A stretch of DNA of 64,000 nucleotides from Paenibacillus agricola (GTDB lineage Bacteria > Bacillota > Bacilli > Paenibacillales > NBRC-103111). Position numbers and translations under genes: made by a program. The notes under the pieces are model-generated. The model did no database searches and was not told the DNA's origin. It was given only the letters and a program-made list of their open reading frames with translations. The stretch is taken from the NCBI RefSeq assembly GCF_011440305.1, contig NZ_JAAOIW010000001.1:310001-374000 (forward strand), given 5' to 3'. Shown in pieces: positions 1 to 8,188 of the stretch. Each line of letters opens with the position of its first letter. The stretch's first letter is position 1.

Positions 1-635
1 GTGTGGCCCATGATGGATGCTGTACGTTCAGGAGTCAGGAGCTTACGATTTTGTTCAGCTGGGAAAAAGCCTGGAATGATCGCATTGACACGAACCTTGG
101 ATGGAGCAAATTCACGAGCTAAAAACTTCGTTACGCTGTTTACTGCTGCTTTGGAAGCGGAATAAGTGAACACTCGTGACAAAGGTACTTGGGAGGATGC
201 AGAGGAAATATTGATGATACTGCCACCTTCACCTTGGTCAACCATATGCTTTCCAAAAACCTGGCAAGCTAATACTACGCTTTTCAGGTTAACATCCATA
301 ATCGAATCCCATTCTTCCATTTGCAGATCAAAGAAAGGTGTTGGGCTGTTTTTACCAGGGCAGTTCATCAATACATCAACACGGCCTGTCCATGCCAATA
401 CATCGGCGAGCACTTTATGTAAATCTTCGGTTAGCGTTGCATCTGCTGTGAAGCATTTAGCTTGGCCGCCCGCTTCCTCAATGCTTTTCTTGATGGCTTC
501 GGACTTCTCTTGGTTACGCCCGACAATAGCTACATGCGCGCCATGTCCACCCAAAGCAACTGCCATTGCACCGCCTAATGTACTATTACCACCAATTACT
601 ACCGCTGTTTTCCCAGTCAAATCGAATAAATTCAC
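1..635 (-). CDS. SDR oxidoreductase, D-mannonate oxidoreductase-like (partial)
   Basis: Short-chain dehydrogenase predicted to interconvert D-fructuronate and D-mannonate with NAD(P)H in the cytoplasm. The N-terminus reads NLFDLTGKTAVVIGGNSTLG, a Rossmann glycine-rich motif in the usual SDR place, followed by an ISSASS serine region and a YSASKAA catalytic Tyr/Lys motif. The stretch PGFFPAEQNRKLLTPER resembles the substrate-loop region of Firmicute mannonate oxidoreductases of the SDR type. The start is GTG at 635-633 with a good AAGGGGG site upstream; no ATG fits. The C-terminus lies beyond the left edge. It is the fourth gene of the leftward operon, 64 bp after the gluconokinase. The SDR assignment is firm; substrate specificity is inferred from similarity and context. 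Confidence 0.8.
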   Translation of the reverse strand, partial: MNLFDLTGKTAVVIGGNSTLGGAMAVALGGHGAHVAIVGRNQEKSEAIKKSIEEAGGQAKCFTADATLTEDLHKVLADVLAWTGRVDVLMNCPGKNSPTPFFDLQMEEWDSIMDVNLKSVVLACQVFGKHMVDQGEGGSIINISSASSQVPLSRVFTYSASKAAVNSVTKFLAREFAPSKVRVNAIIPGFFPAEQNRKLLTPERTASIMGH

Positions 636-699
636 TGTTAATCCCCCTTAAAATTTTCGCAGAAAACTTACTTCGTAAGCATCTACAGAGCTTGATAAA

Positions 700-2253
700 T
701 TATTTGGTATACTCTTTCTGATAAGCAGCAATTAAATCAAACTCATCCTTCAACCGATGGTACACACGACCATAAATATTTGTCAACTTTTGATACAATT
801 TGTAGTTTTCCTCATTAAAATCATGCTTGTGCTCTACCTGCATCCAATCGTGGACAACCGAGAAGTCTTTGATTTCTCCCATAGCCAGTAAGCCAAGCTG
901 TGCTGCACCTAGCCCTGAGCTTTCAATGGAGTTAGGAACAACAACGGAGCTGCCTGTTACATCGGACATCATCTGCAGCCAAAAACTGGACCTGGCAAAT
1001 CCGCCTGAAGCACGAATTTCCTTGGTAGGCCCCGAGAGCTCCTCCAATGCCGACAAAACGGATTGGATTCGATACATAACACCTTCAAGCACTGAACGAA
1101 TCATATGTTTTTTCTGATGGTACAAGGACAATCCGAAAAACACACCTCTTGCATTCGCATTCCAATACGGAGCGCGCTCTCCCGCAAGCAAAGGCAGGAA
1201 GATCAAGCCATCTGAACCTGCGGCCACCTCTTCAGCTAGCGAGGTTAAATAATCATAAGGATCCAAGCCACGGCGACGGCCTTCCTCAGCCTCTGCTGTA
1301 GCCAACTGGTCACGAACCCACCGGAACATAATGCCGCCATTATTAATCGCCCCGCCAACTACCCAGAAATCCTCTTTAAGGGCATAGCAAAACAGCCTTC
1401 CCTTCGGGTCGGTGATCGGCTCACGCACAACACCGCGCACTGCACCGCTAGTGCCGATAGTAACCGCGTAAACACCCTCTTCAAACGCGCCTACTCCCAG
1501 ATTTGCCAGAACCCCATCAGCAGCGCCGACCACAAATGGCGTATCTGATTGCAAGCCCATTGCGGTAGCATAGTTCGGATCCATGCCTGCCAGGTGATGT
1601 ACGGTTGAAACCGGATCGGATAGCTGTTCACGGCGTACGCCGCAAGCCTTCATCGCTTTATCATCCCAGTCAAGCTTGCGTAGGTTGAACAACCCGGTCG
1701 TACTGGCAATCGAATAATCGATCACATACTTGCCGTACAGCTTGGCAAACACATATTCTTTAATCCCGATAAACTTATGGGCATTCTGGAATACATCCGG
1801 GAGATGGTCGCGAAGCCACATCAGCTTTAATAATGGGGACATTGGATGGATAGGCGTTCCCGTGTTCATGTAAATTTGGTGGCCGTCATGCTCTTCGTTT
1901 AAAACCTTTACATATCCAACACTGCGATTATCAGCCCAAATAATATTGGGCGTTAACGGTTTTAAATCACGGTCAACAGCGATCAAGCTGTGCATAGCGG
2001 AGCTAAAGGATACACATAAAATTTGGCTTGGCAAAATTCGTGCTTTCACAATAACAGCCTGCATAGCAACAAGGAAGGCTTGAAAAATCTCGTCGGGATC
2101 TTGCTCAGCCATATCCGGACGAGGTGTATATAGCGGGTATTCAACAGAATATGAAGCCAAAACCCGACCATCACGGTCAATGACTAACGTCTTGGCGCTA
2201 GTCGTACCTAGGTCGGCCGCTATTATATAAGGCTTTTGTAATGACAAACTCAT
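700..2253 (-). CDS. gntK: FGGY-family carbohydrate kinase, probable gluconokinase
   Basis: Predicted to phosphorylate D-gluconate to 6-phosphogluconate using ATP in the cytoplasm. At 517 residues it has the length of Bacillus GntK (about 513) and the FGGY layout: N-terminal DLGTTSAKT phosphate motif near residue 15, a second actin-like lobe with VTIGTSGAVRG near 265, and a C-terminal ASGGFARSSFWLQM signature near 415. FGGY kinases cover several sugars (xylulose, glycerol, gluconate), so the substrate rests on overall resemblance to GntK and on neighbours acting on aldonates. Its start overlaps the stop of the upstream LarA-like gene by 4 bp (2250-2253), implying translational coupling. Xylulokinase is the main alternative. 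Confidence 0.8.
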   Translation of the reverse strand: MSLSLQKPYIIAADLGTTSAKTLVIDRDGRVLASYSVEYPLYTPRPDMAEQDPDEIFQAFLVAMQAVIVKARILPSQILCVSFSSAMHSLIAVDRDLKPLTPNIIWADNRSVGYVKVLNEEHDGHQIYMNTGTPIHPMSPLLKLMWLRDHLPDVFQNAHKFIGIKEYVFAKLYGKYVIDYSIASTTGLFNLRKLDWDDKAMKACGVRREQLSDPVSTVHHLAGMDPNYATAMGLQSDTPFVVGAADGVLANLGVGAFEEGVYAVTIGTSGAVRGVVREPITDPKGRLFCYALKEDFWVVGGAINNGGIMFRWVRDQLATAEAEEGRRRGLDPYDYLTSLAEEVAAGSDGLIFLPLLAGERAPYWNANARGVFFGLSLYHQKKHMIRSVLEGVMYRIQSVLSALEELSGPTKEIRASGGFARSSFWLQMMSDVTGSSVVVPNSIESSGLGAAQLGLLAMGEIKDFSVVHDWMQVEHKHDFNEENYKLYQKLTNIYGRVYHRLKDEFDLIAAYQKEYTK

Positions 2254-3521
2254 TTTACCAAATTCCCTTCACTGTCGAATTGGAGATCATAAGGCTCGCT
2301 TAAAATTTCAATATCTGTATGCTTCCTAGCCTCTTCCAACAGATTAACCGAGATCTCAATTTCACCCAAATGCAGCGTATCTTGAATGCGGACAAGTCGA
2401 CATTTGGTATAGTCAAGGATATTACAAGTTTTTACAGCAGCCTTGATCGCGTAAAACTCATTATCCAATGTCGTTGAAATTTTGGTAGGTGCACATACCG
2501 TCGAAGTTAACCCGTTAACAAAAGTTGCAGGTAAGTCCATTTTATCGACTAATCGCTGTGTCGTAAAGTCAGCAGTACCTACGCCATTGGCATTGCCATT
2601 GGTTTCAGGAGTCAAGTCCAGTACAACCATCTTTGATACATCAGGTCCGCCATGTGCATAAGGTGTCGGATAGCGACCCGTGATGTTAGGATCCATACCA
2701 TCGCCACTGATGTTTTTGCCGATATAGTCGATGACCAATACATCGATCTGGTCGAATAAAATTTTCGGCAGCTTAGCTTTGGCTTCTTCGAGCAATACTT
2801 CCTCACGCGCTTCAATTTGCTCAGCAGGGAGCGCTTCAATGCGGCAGGTTTGATCGTAAGCATTCTCGACCAAAGCGATACCAAATATGATTGGCAGCTT
2901 GTTAATCATAATCGTAGCCATTGCTGGCACGTTTTCTGCCATATACTTAAAGCCAAGCTGGTGGCAAGCTTCGGCACCTTTTTGCTTGCCAAGTCCAATC
3001 GCGATCATCTTCATTATGCCGCTTTCAATTCTTCCGCGGAAGGCCGTATGGGGTTTAACCCGGTTAATGACAATAATCGCGTCCGCTTTTGAGGCAATTT
3101 CATCCACATAAACCGGAAGCCCATTGGGCAATTCGTCAATTTTTACGACCTCCATGGAAGAACGGATAGGTGCTCCCACGTATTCCTCGGTGACACCCAG
3201 GTGGTGTAAAACATCGGTCTGCCCTTCAGCAGAAGCGCCACCATGGCTGCCCATGCACGGCACGATAAATGGATGCCCGCCGGCCTTCTTTATCGCTTCC
3301 ACGGTGATTTTGGTAAATAAATCGATATTGGCCACCCCGCGGCTTCCAACAGCTACAGCAACCTGCTGCCCTGGTTTAATACGGTCGATAGTTCCCGCCT
3401 TTTGTAGTTCAAGCTTTAGGGATTCTGCCAAATTCTCCAGCTTCGTATCATCAAACCTTTGGCGGATCTTGACCATTTGCGGTATAGGAATGTCTTTAAG
3501 CACTTGTCTTAAAATACTCAT
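2250..3521 (-). CDS. LarA-superfamily nickel-pincer racemase/epimerase (DUF2088), probable D-gluconate/D-mannonate 2-epimerase
   Basis: A 423-residue member of the lactate-racemase (LarA) superfamily, whose known members use the nickel-pincer nucleotide cofactor to racemise or epimerise alpha-hydroxyacids by hydride transfer. Visible candidate cofactor and catalytic residues are H93 (in GSHGG), H158 (in VKPHTAFRG), K171 (in GIMKMIAIG) and H187 (in ACHQLG). Their spacing (65, 13, 16) is close to LarA H108/H174/K184/H200; the Lys-to-His spacing of 16 is identical. Placement between a gluconokinase and a mannonate oxidoreductase-like SDR suggests C2 epimerisation of mannonate to gluconate, an activity reported for some LarA homologues. 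Cofactor-synthesis genes larB/C/E are not in this window. Family is firm; substrate is inferred. Confidence 0.8.
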   Translation of the reverse strand: MSILRQVLKDIPIPQMVKIRQRFDDTKLENLAESLKLELQKAGTIDRIKPGQQVAVAVGSRGVANIDLFTKITVEAIKKAGGHPFIVPCMGSHGGASAEGQTDVLHHLGVTEEYVGAPIRSSMEVVKIDELPNGLPVYVDEIASKADAIIVINRVKPHTAFRGRIESGIMKMIAIGLGKQKGAEACHQLGFKYMAENVPAMATIMINKLPIIFGIALVENAYDQTCRIEALPAEQIEAREEVLLEEAKAKLPKILFDQIDVLVIDYIGKNISGDGMDPNITGRYPTPYAHGGPDVSKMVVLDLTPETNGNANGVGTADFTTQRLVDKMDLPATFVNGLTSTVCAPTKISTTLDNEFYAIKAAVKTCNILDYTKCRLVRIQDTLHLGEIEISVNLLEEARKHTDIEILSEPYDLQFDSEGNLVK

Positions 3522-3523
3522 AT

Positions 3524-4534
3524 TTATAAGCCTCCTGAAATATTAGTTACGGAATCCCTGATCACAAGCTCGGTATGGAAAAATATCGTTTCCTTCTCCA
3601 CTTTTTTCGTTTCTATAAAAGAAAGCAGCTTGGCCGCACCTTCTCTGCTGATCTGCTCCATCGGTCGGCGAACCGTCGTAAGCGCAGGTGTCATAAATCC
3701 GGAGTAGATGTGGTCATCAAATCCAACGATGGAAATATCCTGAGGCACTATCAGCTGCTTCTCCGTAATTGCCTTAATCGCGCCAAGAGCCATATCATCA
3801 TTGCAGCAAAATACAGCGGTTGGACGAGGATTCAGCTGCAGCAGCCGGGTCATCGCGGCGTAACCGCTCTCTAGATCATAATTCCCGGGCTGACTATAAT
3901 CTACACATAAGGGAACCTGATAGAACTCCATAGCTTCACGATAGCCTTCACGACGCGCTTGTGTCGATTTGAAATTTTCTTTCCCTTCGATAATCGCAAT
4001 TTGCCGATGGCCCTGGGAAATCAAATATTCAACAACGAGATAGGCACCACGTTTATCGTCTGGAACCATATTCATCACTTGCACATTCTCGATTTGACGG
4101 TTTAGTACAATAAGCGGAATTTCCCGCTCTGCCGCATATTCAATAAAGGGCTGGTCCGCTTCGCTTTGGCTCATAACGATGATGCCATCATAACTTTTGC
4201 GATTTACCTTGTGAAAGCTTGTGTAATCATCAATCCCTCGTACAATCAGGTTATAGCGGTCTTGAATGACATCATTAACACCTTTAATGGCTTCATACAA
4301 AAAAACCGCTGAAGTACCCGTATGCAATGTTGAAAAAAACAAGCCCAAATTATAGGATCGATCAAGCACTAGGCTTTTGGCATTATAATTGGGTGTGTAT
4401 TGTAACTGTGCCGCAAGCAGTCTAATTTTCTCCTTCGTTTCCGGGTTAATCAGCGGACTGTCATTCAATGCACGGGAAACCGTCGTATGGGAAACATTGG
4501 CCAGCTTGGCGATATCTTTGATTGTTACGCTCAA
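3524..4534 (-). CDS. LacI-family transcriptional regulator
   Basis: A 336-residue LacI/GalR repressor, first gene of the leftward sugar-acid operon. The N-terminal helix-turn-helix VTIKDIAKLANVSHTTVSRA is followed by a periplasmic-binding-protein-like sensor domain ending in the usual GFDDH...LTTVRRP segment. I place the start at TTG (4534-4532) because GAGGTGG lies 5 bp upstream; a longer reading would start at 4573 but lacks a ribosome-binding site. It ends 2 bp before the LarA-like gene, so it is co-transcribed and probably senses an operon substrate such as mannonate, gluconate or a phosphorylated product. The effector is not deducible from sequence. Confidence 0.9.
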   Translation of the reverse strand: MSVTIKDIAKLANVSHTTVSRALNDSPLINPETKEKIRLLAAQLQYTPNYNAKSLVLDRSYNLGLFFSTLHTGTSAVFLYEAIKGVNDVIQDRYNLIVRGIDDYTSFHKVNRKSYDGIIVMSQSEADQPFIEYAAEREIPLIVLNRQIENVQVMNMVPDDKRGAYLVVEYLISQGHRQIAIIEGKENFKSTQARREGYREAMEFYQVPLCVDYSQPGNYDLESGYAAMTRLLQLNPRPTAVFCCNDDMALGAIKAITEKQLIVPQDISIVGFDDHIYSGFMTPALTTVRRPMEQISREGAAKLLSFIETKKVEKETIFFHTELVIRDSVTNISGGL

Positions 4535-4553
4535 TTCTACCACCTCAAAGCTT

Positions 4554-4583
4554 ATCATATCATAATGATGCACACGTTAACAA
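4554..4583 (-). promoter_or_regulatory. Sigma-A-like promoter of the LacI/LarA/GntK operon
   Basis: On the minus strand a -35 TTGTTA (4583-4578) and -10 TATGAT (4559-4554) are separated by 18 bp. A GTTAAC palindrome overlaps the -35 box, a plausible autoregulatory operator for the LacI-type protein. Confidence 0.5.
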
Positions 4584-4638
4584 CGAACTTTTTTTGTTTT
4601 ACATATGCGAATATTGCTATGTCCTCGCATGAAAAATA

Positions 4639-4661
4639 GCCTGTGTACGTTCCACAGGCCA
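4639..4661 (-). terminator. Rho-independent terminator after the 4677-5273 gene
   Basis: Inverted repeat GCCTGTG/CACAGGC followed on the minus strand by TATTTTTC, just past the stop of the 198-residue gene. Confidence 0.6.
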
Positions 4662-4676
4662 TCTCAATCGTTAGGG

Positions 4677-5273
4677 TTACATTTCAAGCAGTACCATCTC
4701 ATGCCTAAGCTCCAACAACCTTTCTTTACTGTCTGCTACCAGCTCTTGGTCATTCATCTGAAGGGCATCCTGCAAGGTCATTAGTTCATAATCAAGCTCT
4801 AAACGAAGAACGGGAATACGTTCCTCAGTACGTTTGGACCGGAACGCCTGCATCATCTCTTCAATGGTAATAACGGATTCCTTTTGAAATAACACTTTAT
4901 GTTCCACCCCCGATATTTCTACCATGCGGATCACTTCACCAAACATAATGTTTTCAATTAATATTTGACGGTCTTTAAAGCGTTTAACAACGGCATGCCC
5001 ACGAGTATCACCAATCATTTTCTCCATCAATTCAGCTAGCTTCTCGTCCTTGAATGAATAGTTCCCGACTATTTTGTAGCGATCTCCCAGTCTTTGAAAT
5101 TTCAGCTTCACCAGCTTTCTTCCTGTTCGGATCGATACAATAAACTGTAATTCGCTTTCATTCCAGTACAAGGAGTAACCTTCCTGAATGAGTGCCTTAA
5201 TGAAATTACGGATTAGCCGACGGTCAAATCGTAACTCAAGGTTGCAATACTCCACTTCATGACTTTTACTCAC
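4677..5273 (-). CDS. Hypothetical protein, 198 aa
   Basis: I do not recognise this family. It is a soluble, charged protein with no signal peptide or membrane segment. The first 100 residues alternate strands and helices (SLYWNESELQFIVSI, then LVKLKFQRLGDRYKIVGNY), and the C-terminus is an acidic helix rich in Leu and Glu that could form a coiled coil. The GTG start at 5273 has GGGAGG six bases upstream and is preferred over the ATG at 5306. A terminator follows. It stands alone between an operon and a stalk-domain protein; no function is proposed. Confidence 0.65.
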   Translation of the reverse strand: MSKSHEVEYCNLELRFDRRLIRNFIKALIQEGYSLYWNESELQFIVSIRTGRKLVKLKFQRLGDRYKIVGNYSFKDEKLAELMEKMIGDTRGHAVVKRFKDRQILIENIMFGEVIRMVEISGVEHKVLFQKESVITIEEMMQAFRSKRTEERIPVLRLELDYELMTLQDALQMNDQELVADSKERLLELRHEMVLLEM

Positions 5274-5449
5274 GGCAATCCCTCCCAATACTTGCTTGGC
5301 ACCCACTGTGAATTCATTCTACTTTATCGAATGGCTTTAAAGAACCAACCATCCGATTTTTGGTAGAATATTCAGAACATTCAGTTACTTATTTATATTC
5401 TATTATGAATTCTATGATTTGGCAACTTGCTTTATTATTTATTTGCGAA

Positions 5450-6424
5450 TTATTTTTTTGCGTTCTGGATAGCTTCTTCATCTTTGGCTTTGCGGGCCTC
5501 ATCTTCCTTGCGGATGATTTCACGTTCTAGCTGATCATCTAAATCTGTAGAGCCATAGGTATTAATCGTATAACCATCAGAGCCCTCTATAGAGCCATCA
5601 TCTACCTTCTCCTCCATTTTGGTCAGGATCAATTTTGTTGAGATGTAATGGCTAATGCTAAACTTGGAAGTCGTCCGTGTTTGGTAGTGCAAATATTCGT
5701 ACATATTTTCCGTTTCCAGCTTTTCAATCATAATTGGGACGTTCGTAAATTGAATGTCCGAAATTCTGTTGCTTGCATTGTAATCCAAATATTCTTTCAA
5801 CGCCTTGATCTTGTTAGCGTTAACTTCACCCGCAATCACATAACGTTGATACCCCGAAGTAATTGGAGTTGGCATCTGCTTTAGACGTTTTTTCATTTCA
5901 GGCTCACTTATGTATAAGGCACCCGTCAGCTTTTCCTTGGATTGCTTCAGGCCTTCTGTATCAATACCCATTTTTCTCACATCAGATAGGCGATAATAAA
6001 TCAGGTTGCTGCGATTATTCGTACCCTCGTCTACATAAGCAAGCATTAGTGGATACTCGGCACCCAAGTAATTCACTTTAATGGAGTAAGGGCTTTTGAA
6101 CTTGAATTCCTCAATAGTTTGGTCAATTCCTACAACGGGTTGCTCGGGATTAATCCGGCTGTTAATAAAAATGGTTTTTGTGGAATCCTTAAAAATTGTG
6201 GTTGCCCCGAATAAAACACCTAATTCTTTGACCGGTAAATAGCTATTCCCCCCGTATATGAGCGCTGGACTTTCTAATTGAACCGGCTTGCCATCCAGTA
6301 CCACGTTAAAATCCGGGCGCAAATAAGCATCTACCCGCTGCAGGACATCCTCAGCGAACACGCCTGCCGAAAAGGTTGTTGTCAATAAAGTCCCCATAAT
6401 TAGCATACGTTTCCATGGTTTCAT
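5450..6424 (-). CDS. Secreted copper-amine-oxidase-N (stalk) domain protein
   Basis: A 324-residue exported protein. An N-terminal signal peptide (MKPWKRMLIMGTLL... ending in AGVFAE) precedes a Cu_amine_oxidN1-type stalk domain: DFNVVLDGKPVQLE, then GGNSYLPVKELGVLFGA and a following short strand TKTIFINSR. Such domains are abundant in Paenibacillus surface proteins and are not copper oxidases themselves. The rest (residues 110-300) is unrecognised, and the C-terminus is a highly charged Glu/Lys helix (REIIRKEDEARKAKDEE). It is divergent from the ABC importer operon at 6616, with which it shares an upstream region. Confidence 0.8.
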   Translation of the reverse strand: MKPWKRMLIMGTLLTTTFSAGVFAEDVLQRVDAYLRPDFNVVLDGKPVQLESPALIYGGNSYLPVKELGVLFGATTIFKDSTKTIFINSRINPEQPVVGIDQTIEEFKFKSPYSIKVNYLGAEYPLMLAYVDEGTNNRSNLIYYRLSDVRKMGIDTEGLKQSKEKLTGALYISEPEMKKRLKQMPTPITSGYQRYVIAGEVNANKIKALKEYLDYNASNRISDIQFTNVPIMIEKLETENMYEYLHYQTRTTSKFSISHYISTKLILTKMEEKVDDGSIEGSDGYTINTYGSTDLDDQLEREIIRKEDEARKAKDEEAIQNAKK

Positions 6425-6511
6425 CTAATATCCAAACCTTTCTCATCGTTAATAGTTAATGTTTACAACTATTTCGGCGCAAGTGCATCTTTATCCTTCA
6501 TAAAGTTTGTG

Positions 6512-6539
6512 TTGACAAAAAAGTTAATTCCGATAGAAT
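6512..6539 (+). promoter_or_regulatory. Sigma-A promoter of the SsuBCA-type operon
   Basis: TTGACA (6512-6517), 16 bp spacer, TAGAAT (6534-6539). The first gene starts 76 bp downstream. No riboswitch-like aptamer was recognised in the short leader. Confidence 0.7.
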
Positions 6540-6615
6540 AAGTTGGTATATACATTTAGTTTGATCTTTCAAAAGAAAACTAATCTGCAAGGAGTTATGA
6601 GGGAGTGAGCATCAA

Positions 6616-7455
6616 GTGATCGAAATCAAAAACGTTAGTAAAACCTTTAACCAACGGACCGGTGGCACTTTTACAGCCATTGATAACGTATCCCTATCGA
6701 TCAAAAAAGGGGAGTTTTTGTCGCTGCTCGGACCATCAGGATGTGGGAAATCTACACTTTTAAATCTTGTAGCCGGTTTGGAGCATGCACAGCAGGGTAC
6801 CATAACCGTCAACGGTAAACCTTGTAATACACCGGGGCCAGACCGGGTTGTCGTCTTTCAGGAGCATGCGCTGTTTCCATGGCTAACTGTTCTCGATAAT
6901 GTCGCGTTTGGGCTCAAGCAAAAAGGCATACCCAAAAAGCAACGCGAGGAAATGGCACTGGAGCAAATTAAATCCGTGCATTTAAGTCGATTCGCAGACC
7001 GTTATCCCCATGAGCTTTCAGGCGGCATGAAGCAAAGAGCAGCTATAGCACGAGCTCTGGCAATGGATCCAGAAATTTTGCTTATGGATGAGCCTTTTGC
7101 AGCTTTGGATGAACAAACTCGGCTCATTTTACATAAAGAGCTGGAAGAAATATGGATGCGCACCAAAAAAACGATTCTTTTCATTACACACAACATTCGT
7201 GAAGCAGTTATACTTTCCGACCGTGTGCTTGTTATGTCTACAAGGCCAGGCACGATTAAGAAGGAATTTAATGTCCAGGCAGCACGTCCAAGGGATTCAG
7301 CAGATCCTGTCCTTCGCCATACTGAAAACAGCATCATGGATGTTCTTGCCGATGAGCTGGAAAAAGTGGTAAAGGAGGAAATGGGCGATGAGTACAGCCT
7401 TAAGAAGGACTCTCTTTCTAATCGTAGTTCTGATAGCATGGGAAGCGGGATTTAG
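6616..7455 (+). CDS. ABC importer ATP-binding protein, SsuB/TauB type
   Basis: ATPase of an importer of the nitrate/sulfonate/taurine class, acting at the inner face of the membrane. Walker A GPSGCGKST (near residue 39), Q-loop VVFQEHALFPW, signature LSGGMKQR, Walker B ILLMDEPF and H-loop FITHNI are all intact. The start is GTG at 6616 with AGGGAG about ten bases upstream. At 279 residues it is slightly longer than usual SsuB proteins, because its last 22 codons overlap the next gene by 68 bp. It forms an operon with the permease and binding lipoprotein. The substrate cannot be read from the ATPase. Confidence 0.92.
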   Translation: MIEIKNVSKTFNQRTGGTFTAIDNVSLSIKKGEFLSLLGPSGCGKSTLLNLVAGLEHAQQGTITVNGKPCNTPGPDRVVVFQEHALFPWLTVLDNVAFGLKQKGIPKKQREEMALEQIKSVHLSRFADRYPHELSGGMKQRAAIARALAMDPEILLMDEPFAALDEQTRLILHKELEEIWMRTKKTILFITHNIREAVILSDRVLVMSTRPGTIKKEFNVQAARPRDSADPVLRHTENSIMDVLADELEKVVKEEMGDEYSLKKDSLSNRSSDSMGSGI

Positions 7456-8152
7456 AATATTTGATTGGGGCTGGAAATTCCCATCGGTTGTCCAAACTGC
7501 CCAAGCCTTTTATGATGGCTTTGTGCACGGTCAGCTATTGGAGGCTACTTTCCAAAGTATCCGCAGGCTATTAACCGCATTTGTGATCGCCATTTCTGTA
7601 GGCGTAACGCTCGGCTTCTTATTTGCCCGTTATCGCATCTTGGATGATACCCTAGGCTTTCTGGTAGTTGCCCTGCAAACTGTTCCAAGTATTGCCTGGT
7701 TACCCTTCGCCATTATCTGGTTTGGGATGAACGACTTCTCAGTCATCTTTATTACTACTCTAGGTGCGACGTGGACGATGGCCATGTCCAGCCGAACCGG
7801 CATTATGAACATTCCGCCGCTTTATCTCAAAGCAGCTAAAACGATGGGAACAGGAAATGGCTTTGGAATGTTCTATCAGGTTATGGTTCCTGCCGCATTT
7901 CCCCATATGATTACTGGGGTTCGTGTCGCCTGGGCATTTGCCTGGAGAGCGCTTGTATCCGGGGAATTGATCGCCAAGGGCGTTGGCCTTGGGCAATTGC
8001 TGCAGGATGGACGCAGCTTATCCGATACCGCTTTGATGCTTTGTGTCGTTATCATTATAGCAGTATTGGGCACGATCTCTGACCACTTCTGCTTCAAACG
8101 GTTAGAGGATACGATTTTGGTTCGCTACGGCTTAGCCGAGAATAAAAAATAA
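7388..8152 (+). CDS. ABC importer permease, SsuC/TauC type
   Basis: A 254-residue integral membrane permease of the SsuC/TauC/NrtB class, with about six hydrophobic segments. The cytoplasmic coupling loop is recognisable around residues 135-185, including LYLKAAKTMG and the ARVAWAF-like stretch GVRVAWAFAWRALVSGE that contacts the ATPase. Translation begins at ATG 7388, inside the 3' end of the ATPase gene, with AAAGGAGG upstream, so the ribosome-binding site lies within the upstream coding region. Pairs with the genes on both sides. Confidence 0.92.
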   Translation: MSTALRRTLFLIVVLIAWEAGFRIFDWGWKFPSVVQTAQAFYDGFVHGQLLEATFQSIRRLLTAFVIAISVGVTLGFLFARYRILDDTLGFLVVALQTVPSIAWLPFAIIWFGMNDFSVIFITTLGATWTMAMSSRTGIMNIPPLYLKAAKTMGTGNGFGMFYQVMVPAAFPHMITGVRVAWAFAWRALVSGELIAKGVGLGQLLQDGRSLSDTALMLCVVIIIAVLGTISDHFCFKRLEDTILVRYGLAENKK

Positions 8153-8188
8153 ACAACGATATTTTAAAAACAAAGGGAGCGTTTATTC

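Noticed and set aside
166-651. Forward ORF opposite the SDR gene
   Set aside because: It is antisense to a clear SDR reading frame with a ribosome-binding site on the other strand.
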